64,000 nucleotides of DNA from Paramuribaculum sp. (lineage in GTDB: Bacteria; Bacteroidota; Bacteroidia; Bacteroidales; Muribaculaceae): assembly GCA_022511125.1 (NCBI GenBank), contig JAFLSD010000004.1, forward strand, positions 1-64,000. The letters are read 5' to 3'. Below are positions 7,120-14,457 of this stretch, in pieces. Each line of letters opens with the position of its first letter. Position 1 is the stretch's first letter. The position numbers and the translations under genes were made by a program. The notes under the pieces are model-generated. The model did no database searches. It saw only the letters and a program-made list of their open reading frames with translations, and was not told the origin of the DNA.

Positions 7120-8457
7120 ATGGACATAAATAAAGTAATGAGCGGCCTTGAGGCAAAACATCCGGGTGAATCGGAATATCTACAGGCTGTGAAAGAGGTG
7201 CTGATGTGCGTGGAAGACGTATATAACGAGCATCCGGAGTTCGAGAAAGCAAAAATAGTGGAACGCATGGTAGAACCGGATCGGATAGTTACTTTCCGCG
7301 TGACATGGACTGACGACAAAGGCGAAGTTCAGACGAACATCGGTTATAGAGTACAATTTAATAATGCAATCGGTCCTTATAAAGGCGGTATCCGTTTCCA
7401 TGCCAGCGTCAATCTGTCGATATTAAAATTCTTAGGCTTCGAACAGACATTTAAAAATGCTTTGACTACTCTTCCAATGGGTGGTGCAAAGGGTGGAAGC
7501 GATTTCTCACCCCGCGGAAAAAGCGAGGCCGAAATAATGAGATTCTGCCAAGCTTTCATGTTGGAGCTATGGAAGAACATAGGTCCGGACAGAGACGTTC
7601 CAGCCGGAGATATAGGCGTAGGAGGCAGAGAAGTAGGCTATATGTACGGAATGTACAAAAAGCTTAGAAACGAATGTGACGGCTCGATGACCGGCAAAGG
7701 TCTTGATTTCGGAGGTTCGAAAATACGTCCAGAGGCAACCGGATTCGGTGCATTATATTTTGTCCAGAGTATGCTTGCTGAAAAGAAAGACAGCATAGCC
7801 GGCAAAACAATAGCTATTTCCGGTTTCGGAAACGTGGCGTGGGGAGCGGCTCTTAAAGCCAACGAATTGGGTGCAAAAGTAGTGACAATTTCGGGTCCTG
7901 ACGGTTATATTTATGACCCGGAAGGTATTTCCGGGGATAAGGTAGAATATATGCTTTATCTTCGCGCAACGGGTGAAGATATAGTAGCACCATACGCGGA
8001 ACAATATCCAGAAGCCACATTCTATGAGGGTAAAAAGCCGTGGGAACAGAAAGTAGACATCGCACTGCCATGTGCAACACAGAACGAGCTTAACGGCGAC
8101 GACGCGAAGGCATTGATAGCTAATGGTGTAGAACTGGTGGCAGAAGTGTCGAATATGGGTTGTACGCCGGATGCGATCGATGAGTTCATCAAGTCTAAAG
8201 TAACTTACGCCCCGGGCAAAGCCGTTAACGCGGGAGGAGTAGCAACTTCGGGTCTGGAGATGAGCCAGAACGCCATGCATCTCCAGTGGAGTGAAGAGGA
8301 AGTTGACGAAAAACTACATGTGATAATGCGCGACATTCATGGCCAGTGTGTGAAATACGGTACAGAAGCGGATGGTTATATCAACTATATGAAAGGTGCA
8401 AATATCGCAGGATTCATGAAAGTGGCCAACGCAATGATAGGTCAGGGCGTGATTTAA
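7120..8457 (+). CDS. gdhA: NADP-type hexameric glutamate dehydrogenase
   Basis: The enzyme catalyses reductive amination of 2-oxoglutarate to glutamate, the main ammonium-assimilation entry in many gut Bacteroidales. The 445-residue length is standard for the hexameric small form. Visible motifs are the substrate loop IGPYKGGIRFH (84-94), PMGGAKGGSDF (119-129) with catalytic Lys124, PAGDIGVGGRE (161-171) with catalytic Asp164, and the Rossmann GFGNVAWG (235-242). It stands alone between a terminator and a bidirectional hairpin. Cofactor preference (NADPH) is inferred from the family. Confidence 0.95.
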   Translation: MDINKVMSGLEAKHPGESEYLQAVKEVLMCVEDVYNEHPEFEKAKIVERMVEPDRIVTFRVTWTDDKGEVQTNIGYRVQFNNAIGPYKGGIRFHASVNLSILKFLGFEQTFKNALTTLPMGGAKGGSDFSPRGKSEAEIMRFCQAFMLELWKNIGPDRDVPAGDIGVGGREVGYMYGMYKKLRNECDGSMTGKGLDFGGSKIRPEATGFGALYFVQSMLAEKKDSIAGKTIAISGFGNVAWGAALKANELGAKVVTISGPDGYIYDPEGISGDKVEYMLYLRATGEDIVAPYAEQYPEATFYEGKKPWEQKVDIALPCATQNELNGDDAKALIANGVELVAEVSNMGCTPDAIDEFIKSKVTYAPGKAVNAGGVATSGLEMSQNAMHLQWSEEEVDEKLHVIMRDIHGQCVKYGTEADGYINYMKGANIAGFMKVANAMIGQGVI

Positions 8458-8490
8458 GACAGACAGCCAATATAGATATATACAAATACA

Positions 8491-8526
8491 ACAAGGTGGA
8501 ACGGCTTATCTCCGCGTCCACCTTGT
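8491..8526. terminator. Bidirectional terminator between gdhA and porin gene
   Basis: A 10-bp perfect stem, ACAAGGTGGA with TCCACCTTGT, is followed by seven T on the plus strand. It lies between convergent genes, so it can end both transcripts. Confidence 0.8.
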
Positions 8527-8548
8527 TTTTTATCTATATGAGGGGATG

Positions 8549-9835
8549 TCAGAATGTAAACTGTAACATGGTCTGGAGTCGATTATCGTGTCGGGAAAGT
8601 CCATTCATGTCGACACGTCTTCCCCAATCCCACTCAGCGCCCCAAGTGAGTTGCGATGTGATGTTATAGAAAACGTTAGCGGCGAGATATTGTCCGTATT
8701 TGTACTGGGAGTCCCACGGTGTTGAACCGTCCGAATAACCGTTAGCATAGTTCCTCGTCTGGCTGTAAGTGACCGAAGAATAACATTTTTTACTGAAATT
8801 ATATTGCAGTCCGATGTATCCTCCCCATGCTTTCACAGCTTCGAGTTTTCCAGAAACAGAGGGGTCGGGTGTAAGGTCAAGTCCGAGACCGGCCATATCT
8901 TCAAAGTAGCTCGTTATTCCTTTGCCATACCCCATTTGGAAATAGGCGATAAATTTATTTGATGCCGGCAGTATGCCACTTGCTTTGATACCCCATCCAG
9001 TGACGTTGCCATTTTTGTCCTTAACGTCGTCACGATACTGCATATTTCTCAAGATGGCCGAGAAGCGAACGTATGAATTGGGATTGCCTTTAAAGTTATA
9101 TTGAATGTAAGCGGGTATGTCGGGTATGCGCTGGTTGACAGAAGCGGTTTTAGATGTTGTCGTGAACGATTCCGGTCCTATTTCCGCTCCCACTGCCAAC
9201 GTGATACCGTTTTTGAACTTGTGGGCATAATCGACTAATGGATTTATGGCATAAGTGGTAGCGTTTGGGCCTTCTTTATCTATCGTGGGAGCACTGGCAG
9301 CACCGTCAAGGAACAGTGTAGTGTTGTAACCTACGATGAAATCTCGCCAAGTAAGATAAGCATATTGCAGGAAGGGAGTGTAATTATTTCCGCATAGGTC
9401 GAAGTTGATATAAGCGCCAAGTCTGTTTTTGCTTCCTGGAAACGCAACGAAATTGAAGAAAAGACTGGATTGCTGTGCGTTGATTTGAAACAATCCACCG
9501 TTACCCGGCGCGCCGTGCATAGGGATATTGGCAGTAGTAAAATATTGTCCGCTGTTGATAGGATTAGGGAAGTCGAAACTAACTGTAGCTTTAGCAAGGC
9601 CCCCTATTCCGAAATAAAATTTTTCATCTTTTCCAACGATGGCGAACCTGGGAGCTCCGGGAATGTTGAATCGTTTAGGCGCATTTTCAACAAAAGCATC
9701 ATAAACTTTAGTCGAATCAGCCGCATTTCCCATGACGATATGGATTTCTTTGGATTCGTTAGCTTTTGCCGGATGGTTTTGAGCATTAAGTCCCATTCCG
9801 GTCAGAATCGTCAAAAAAAGTAAAGTTTTTTTCAT
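8549..9835 (-). CDS. Outer-membrane porin, DcaP-like
   Basis: This 428-residue exported beta-barrel has a signal peptide (MKKTLLFLTILTGMGLNAQ), a short helical or linker region, and then alternating aromatic/polar strands, ending MLQFTF, a C-terminal Phe typical of outer-membrane proteins. The pattern (FYFGIGGLAKATVSFDF near the start of the barrel, GRRVDMNG near the end) resembles DcaP-family trimeric porins. It probably allows diffusion of small anionic or carboxylic solutes, but the substrate cannot be read from the sequence. It is monocistronic and convergent with gdhA. Confidence 0.7.
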   Translation of the reverse strand: MKKTLLFLTILTGMGLNAQNHPAKANESKEIHIVMGNAADSTKVYDAFVENAPKRFNIPGAPRFAIVGKDEKFYFGIGGLAKATVSFDFPNPINSGQYFTTANIPMHGAPGNGGLFQINAQQSSLFFNFVAFPGSKNRLGAYINFDLCGNNYTPFLQYAYLTWRDFIVGYNTTLFLDGAASAPTIDKEGPNATTYAINPLVDYAHKFKNGITLAVGAEIGPESFTTTSKTASVNQRIPDIPAYIQYNFKGNPNSYVRFSAILRNMQYRDDVKDKNGNVTGWGIKASGILPASNKFIAYFQMGYGKGITSYFEDMAGLGLDLTPDPSVSGKLEAVKAWGGYIGLQYNFSKKCYSSVTYSQTRNYANGYSDGSTPWDSQYKYGQYLAANVFYNITSQLTWGAEWDWGRRVDMNGLSRHDNRLQTMLQFTF

Positions 9836-9975
9836 TGTAGGTAGTTTTAGTGGTAATGTGTATGTTTATTACAAAAGGGAAGCCTTTGTAAAGAAAACAT
9901 AGATTAATACAATAATGTTCGTGGGGAGATAGAATTTTAGGTTAGGGGCTCTTAGTGGATATGGACAAAAAATAG

Positions 9976-9983
9976 TAATTTTG
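9976..9983 (+). promoter_or_regulatory. -7 element for the barrel protein at 10012
   Basis: TAATTTTG matches TAnnTTTG and lies 29 bases before the ATG. Confidence 0.6.
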
Positions 9984-10011
9984 CAGGTCGAAAAGATAAG
10001 ATCGATCTTTC

Positions 10012-11262
10012 ATGTTTCAACGTATCCGGTTCATCATATTAATGCTTTTTGCGGTTTCAGGATTCGATAGTTTTCGGTTGTTTGCCGAAGAAAAGGATTC
10101 CGTACTTGTGGTTTATGAATATGATGATCCGACAATAATAGAACAGAATTCGGATAATTTTCTGATAGAATATATCCCTTATTTAGATAAAGCTCCAAAA
10201 TGGATGCAAAGTTGGATGAATTCTTTTTTCAGGGGAAATGTCGACAGAACGCGTGAGAAAAAACTGGATCTGAGTTTTGGTATATCTCCATCTTATACGC
10301 GCGAGGCTTCTTTCGGTTTAGGCGCATTATGCACTGGTCTTTACCGTATGGATAGAAACGACACATTAGATCTTCCGTCGGATATTTATGCGTGTTTCAA
10401 TGCGTCGTTAAACGGTTTCTATGTATTGACTATCAAAGGTAACAATCTTTTTCCCGACAACCGTTCGCGATTGACTTACAGATTTGAAGTATATCGGAAA
10501 AGGCTGGATTTCTGGGGTATAACTTCGGAAGAAACTCACCATAATGTGAAATCGCGTTATGACCGGCGACAAATAGATTTACAGTTAGAATATAACTACC
10601 GCCTGACTCACAATCTATTTGCCGGAATACATTTAAGGTCAGATTATACAGACGCGCGCAATGTTCAGAATCCGGAATATCTACTGGGCGAAAGACGGCA
10701 AATTTATGTAACCGGCATCGGGGCGTCGCTGGAGCTTGATTCGAGAAACAGCCTGCTGACTCCCACAAAGGGTGCTCATTTGTCGTATACATTCATGGCT
10801 TTTCCAAAGAAGCTGGGGAGTGCTCCGATGTTTTTCAACAGTCACAAATTTATAGCCGACTATTACTTCGGAGCTTGGAAAGGGAGTACGATAGCAATGG
10901 ATCTTTACGCTAAAATCAACAGCAATCATACTCCATGGACAATGAGAGAAATGGTTGCAGCCGACGGAATGAGGATGAGAGGATATTATATGGGATCTTA
11001 TATCGATAACAGCCAGATAGCTTTTCAAACAGAAATAAGACAACATATTTGGGGTAGAATAGGTGTCGTGGCTTGGGGCGGATTCGCTACTGTGTTTTCG
11101 TCTCTGCGAGATTTAAAGAAAAAAGAGATACGGCCCGAATGGTTGCCCAACGGGGGATTAGGTCTTCGTTTCGAATTTAAGCATAATGTTAATGCCCGTA
11201 TAGATTTCGGGATAGGGCGTCACACTTCCGGTTTTGTGTTCGCCGTAGGTGAGGCCTTTTAA
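10012..11262 (+). CDS. BamA/TamA-family outer-membrane barrel without POTRA domains
   Basis: This 416-residue protein has a signal peptide (1-25), a short helical segment (PKWMQSWMNSFFRG) and a barrel matching the Omp85 C-terminal half: LELDSRNSLLTPTKGAHLSY is the typical strand pair with a D-R/N-PTKG turn, MRGYYMGSYIDN resembles the conserved (V/L/M)RG(F/Y) loop, and the final strand ends VGEAF. Classical BamA and TamA carry N-terminal POTRA repeats, and there is no room for them here. It may be a surface or transport barrel rather than an assembly factor. It is monocistronic; the next gene is convergent. Confidence 0.75.
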   Translation: MFQRIRFIILMLFAVSGFDSFRLFAEEKDSVLVVYEYDDPTIIEQNSDNFLIEYIPYLDKAPKWMQSWMNSFFRGNVDRTREKKLDLSFGISPSYTREASFGLGALCTGLYRMDRNDTLDLPSDIYACFNASLNGFYVLTIKGNNLFPDNRSRLTYRFEVYRKRLDFWGITSEETHHNVKSRYDRRQIDLQLEYNYRLTHNLFAGIHLRSDYTDARNVQNPEYLLGERRQIYVTGIGASLELDSRNSLLTPTKGAHLSYTFMAFPKKLGSAPMFFNSHKFIADYYFGAWKGSTIAMDLYAKINSNHTPWTMREMVAADGMRMRGYYMGSYIDNSQIAFQTEIRQHIWGRIGVVAWGGFATVFSSLRDLKKKEIRPEWLPNGGLGLRFEFKHNVNARIDFGIGRHTSGFVFAVGEAF

Positions 11263-11270
11263 TAGGGATT

Positions 11271-11705
11271 TCAGTCCAGCTGTATTTCTGCTTGTTTCAT
11301 CTCTTCATACTGTTCCCATCCGGGGTCATTTTCCGCTGAAATTTCAAGCGGTAGCAAAGGGAGTGAAGCCAGTGCCTCGTTAAGCTTCTTTCCGAAGATA
11401 TGTGTACTTAAAGTGTAAAAGATCCAATCTCTTTCATCGTCGCCGGTGAAAATCCCTGTTAGGACTGCCACGGGATCTTTGCTGAATGTGTCTTCAAGAA
11501 GAGAAGTGACACGATCCATCATTTCAGCATTGTTTTGATCGGGCATTCCGGATGAATCGCCTTGATATTTCCAAATGATTTCGACACGGATATTAAAACG
11601 GGGATTCTGACGGAATTTATCGACATCCTTCCTTCCCGTTACCATTATAGTCCTTCCATTGTCGGCTTCTGCGGGAGCCGTCCACCATAGAGCTTCTTTA
11701 GTCAT
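11271..11705 (-). CDS. DUF695 family protein
   Basis: This 144-residue cytoplasmic protein has no signal peptide or membrane segment. The pattern NIRVEIIWKYQGDSSGMPD, then LEDTF, then AVLTGIFTGDDERDWIFYT and WEQYEEM, matches DUF695, whose role is unknown. It is convergent with the barrel gene, with an 8-base gap. Family call is by recognition of the W-x-Y and G-R/D-W-x-F-Y patterns. Confidence 0.7.
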   Translation of the reverse strand: MTKEALWWTAPAEADNGRTIMVTGRKDVDKFRQNPRFNIRVEIIWKYQGDSSGMPDQNNAEMMDRVTSLLEDTFSKDPVAVLTGIFTGDDERDWIFYTLSTHIFGKKLNEALASLPLLPLEISAENDPGWEQYEEMKQAEIQLD

Positions 11706-11771
11706 CTTTTTCGGTTTGTTTTTTTGTGTAAAGTTAAGAAAATTAAATTTGGTTCAAAGAGAAAATCTAAT

Positions 11772-11779
11772 TATATTTG
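11772..11779 (+). promoter_or_regulatory. -7 element for the DUF3127 gene
   Basis: TATATTTG matches TAnnTTTG, 73 bases before the ATG at 11852. Confidence 0.55.
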
Positions 11780-11851
11780 CATATTAGTTGCAGGATCTTG
11801 CCAGATTCTGACAGCTCAAATTAAGTAATTGTAAACTAAACAAAAAACATA

Positions 11852-12250
11852 ATGGAAGTAAAAGGAAAAATTATTAAGGATCTTGGTGAAAAAAGCGGGA
11901 CTTCGCAAGCCGGTAATCCTTGGAAAAAGCATGAGTATGTATTGGAAACCGTGGAAGCCCGTCCGCGTCAGATCCACTTTGATTTCTTTGGCGAAAGAGC
12001 CGATCAGTATCCTCTGCAGCAAGGTGATGACGTAACGTTGTCGTTCGATATAGAGAGCCGTGAATATCAGGGACGCTGGTATACAAGCATTCGTGGTTGG
12101 AAGGCCGAAAAAACGGGGGCGCCAATGGTAAGCGAACCGTCTTCTTATCCTTCATATCACAATGATGGGGCGAGTGTACCTCCTCCTCCCAGTCCCGAAG
12201 TATTCAACCCCGGTAGTGACGATTCGGATAACGAGGATCTGCCATTCTAA
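11852..12250 (+). CDS. DUF3127 OB-fold protein (possible single-strand nucleic-acid binder)
   Basis: This 132-residue protein consists of an N-terminal domain of about 90 residues (MEVKGKIIKDLGEKSGTSQAG, KHEYVLET, FDFFGERADQ, VTLSFDIESREYQGRWYTSI) followed by a Pro/Ser/Asp linker ending SDDSDNEDLPF. The domain is DUF3127, which resembles an SSB-like OB fold. The acidic tail with a terminal Pro-Phe closely imitates the SSB C-terminal tip used to recruit partner proteins. That tail is absent from the ssb gene at 56390-56728, so this protein is a good candidate for an auxiliary ssDNA-binding protein. It has its own promoter. Confidence 0.8.
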   Translation: MEVKGKIIKDLGEKSGTSQAGNPWKKHEYVLETVEARPRQIHFDFFGERADQYPLQQGDDVTLSFDIESREYQGRWYTSIRGWKAEKTGAPMVSEPSSYPSYHNDGASVPPPPSPEVFNPGSDDSDNEDLPF

Positions 12251-12350
12251 CGTAAATAAAAATATGAAAGGGGTTCCGACCTATTTGTTACGTCGAAAAT
12301 TCCTTTATCGTTTATATAATCTATAATAACCTTAAGTTTAAAATAAATAT

Positions 12351-13688
12351 ATGAGAAGTAAAATTTTACAGAGTATAGGATTGAGCGCGCTGCTCATGTC
12401 ATCTCAATTGATCAACGCGCAGAAGATAGTAGCAGAAGAAGTTTATGTACCCTCTCCTGAAATCATAGAAGCCCAGAAAGAATTTGCAGACAATGGTTTT
12501 GGCATATTCATACATTGGGGTATATACAGTTTGTTCGGTCAAGGTGAGTGGTATCTGAACTACGGTCCTACAGCCGAGGAATACGCGAAGTCAGCCAAGG
12601 CATTCTATCCTAATGACTTCAACGCGTCAGAATGGGTGAAGGCTATAAAGGACTCGGGTGCTAAATATATCACGTTCACGACACGTCATCATGACGGTTT
12701 CTCAATGTTCGACACAGATCAGAGCGACTACAATATAGTCGATGCAACACCGTTCAAACGTGATATCTTAAAAGAACTTGCTGACGAATGCCAAAAGCAA
12801 GGGATAAAACTGCATCTGTATTATTCGCATATCGATTGGACTCGGCCAGATTATCCATCGGGTAGAACAGGACTGCAAACAGGCAGAGACAGCACTTTGC
12901 GAGACTGGCCCCATTACTATCAGTTTATGAATAACCAGCTGACAGAACTGCTCACAAATTACGGTCCTATCGGGGCTATCTGGTTTGACGGTTACTGGGA
13001 TCATAAGGATGATAAAGTGCCTTTCGACTGGCAACTTCCGGAGCAATATGCCCTGATACATAAGCTTCAACCGTCATGCCTTGTAGCCAACAATCATCAT
13101 GTTACACCGCATCCGGGTGAAGATATCCAGATATTTGAACGCGATCTGCCGGGTCAGAATCTTCACGGTATGTCCGGTCAGGAAATATCTCGTCTGCCAC
13201 TTGAAACATGTACGACGATGAACGGAATGTGGGGATATAAGATATTGGATCAAAATTATAAGCCTACTCCTGAATTAATAGAACTCCTTGTAAACGCCCG
13301 CGGTAAGGGTGCCAATCTGTTGTTAAACATCGGCCCGCAGCCAAATGGCGAATTGCCGGCTGCTTCGCTGACGAGATTAAAAGAAATAGGGGAGTGGATG
13401 AAAGTGAACGGTGAGACAATTTACGGAGTGACAGCAGGAGATTTTCCCGAACAATCATGGGGAACGTCTACCCGCAAAGATGACAAACTTTATGTTCATG
13501 TATTCCGTCCAGAAGGCAATGAACTTGTTATTCCCGTGACTGGCAAGGTTAAGAAAGCTGTGGGTTTCGCTGACAAACAGCCCTTGAAATTCAAAAAATT
13601 AAAAGAAGGAGGAATTTCCCTTACTTTGCCTGAAATACCGGAAGGAACGATAGATTATATCATCGAACTCGAAACGGCTTCAAAATAA
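12351..13688 (+). CDS. Alpha-L-fucosidase, glycoside hydrolase family 29, secreted
   Basis: This enzyme hydrolyses terminal alpha-L-fucose from host or plant glycans by a retaining mechanism. The 445-residue protein has a signal peptide (1-23) and GH29 landmarks: FGIFIHWGIYS (50-60), TRHHDGFSMF (111-120), and IWFDGYWD (210-217) carrying the likely nucleophile Asp213, then a C-terminal beta domain. In gut Bacteroidales it would act in the periplasm on mucin-type or milk glycans. cutC follows after 6 bases and a transglutaminase-like gene after that; no SusC/SusD pair is nearby, so it is not part of a classical polysaccharide locus. Confidence 0.92.
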   Translation: MRSKILQSIGLSALLMSSQLINAQKIVAEEVYVPSPEIIEAQKEFADNGFGIFIHWGIYSLFGQGEWYLNYGPTAEEYAKSAKAFYPNDFNASEWVKAIKDSGAKYITFTTRHHDGFSMFDTDQSDYNIVDATPFKRDILKELADECQKQGIKLHLYYSHIDWTRPDYPSGRTGLQTGRDSTLRDWPHYYQFMNNQLTELLTNYGPIGAIWFDGYWDHKDDKVPFDWQLPEQYALIHKLQPSCLVANNHHVTPHPGEDIQIFERDLPGQNLHGMSGQEISRLPLETCTTMNGMWGYKILDQNYKPTPELIELLVNARGKGANLLLNIGPQPNGELPAASLTRLKEIGEWMKVNGETIYGVTAGDFPEQSWGTSTRKDDKLYVHVFRPEGNELVIPVTGKVKKAVGFADKQPLKFKKLKEGGISLTLPEIPEGTIDYIIELETASK

Positions 13689-13694
13689 AGTTAT

Positions 13695-14435
13695 ATGAAT
13701 GTTCTTGAAGTCTGCGCCGGCGATATAGACAGTGTTAAAGCCGCAGCTGAAGGCGGAGCTCAAAGAGTGGAATTGTGTTCAGCTCTTAGCGAAGGAGGCG
13801 TTACACCATCTATAGGATTTATCAGAAAGGCTTTGGATGTGTCGGGGATAAAGGTTCATGTACTGATAAGGCCGAGAAACGGTGACTTTCTTTATTCCGA
13901 TGATGAAATACGTCTGATGATAGAGGATATTGTAGCCGTAAAACATGCGGGTGCACACGGCGTAGTCATAGGTGCTTTGACACCAAGCGGGAACATCGAC
14001 ATAGAAGCTTGCAAACGAATGGTAGCCGCCGCTGAAGGACTCAATGTGACATTTCATCGGGCTTTCGATCTCTGCAAAGAACCGTTGAAGGCTTTGGACG
14101 AGATAATAGAGATCGGATGTAACCGCTTGCTTACTTCAGGTCAGGCAGCGACGGCTTTAGAAGGAGTGGACTTGCTCAGACAGCTAACTATCCGTGCCGG
14201 CAAAGATCTAACTATTCTTGCCGGTGGAGGAGTCACCCCGGAGAATGCAGCCGAAATTCTCAATCTCTCGGGGACGAATGAAATTCATGCGTCTGCTCGC
14301 GAGACTGTGAAAAGTAAGATGGAATACCGAAAGGGTGGCGTTTCGATGGGTGCTACCGGTTCGGATGAATATACAAGAAAGGTGACCTCATCTAAAATCG
14401 TGTCAGAAATCGTTAGAGCGATTAATTTCAAGTGA
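13695..14435 (+). CDS. cutC: CutC-family protein (copper homeostasis, uncertain)
   Basis: This 246-residue TIM-barrel has the CutC signatures LEVCAGDIDSVKAA, GAQRVELCSALSEGGVTPS (22-40), VHVLIRPRNGDFLY and TFHRAFD (about 117-123), and ends with an ILAGGGVTPENA segment. The family was linked to copper tolerance in Escherichia coli, but its enzymatic role is not settled. It lies 6 bases after the fucosidase gene and is probably co-transcribed with it, with a 22-base gap to the next gene. Confidence 0.9.
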   Translation: MNVLEVCAGDIDSVKAAAEGGAQRVELCSALSEGGVTPSIGFIRKALDVSGIKVHVLIRPRNGDFLYSDDEIRLMIEDIVAVKHAGAHGVVIGALTPSGNIDIEACKRMVAAAEGLNVTFHRAFDLCKEPLKALDEIIEIGCNRLLTSGQAATALEGVDLLRQLTIRAGKDLTILAGGGVTPENAAEILNLSGTNEIHASARETVKSKMEYRKGGVSMGATGSDEYTRKVTSSKIVSEIVRAINFK

Positions 14436-14457
14436 AAATTTCAAACTACAGACCAAG

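Noticed and set aside
7753-8280. Minus-strand open frame of 175 codons
   Set aside because: It is antisense to gdhA, rich in His, Tyr and Cys without domain, and has no promoter.
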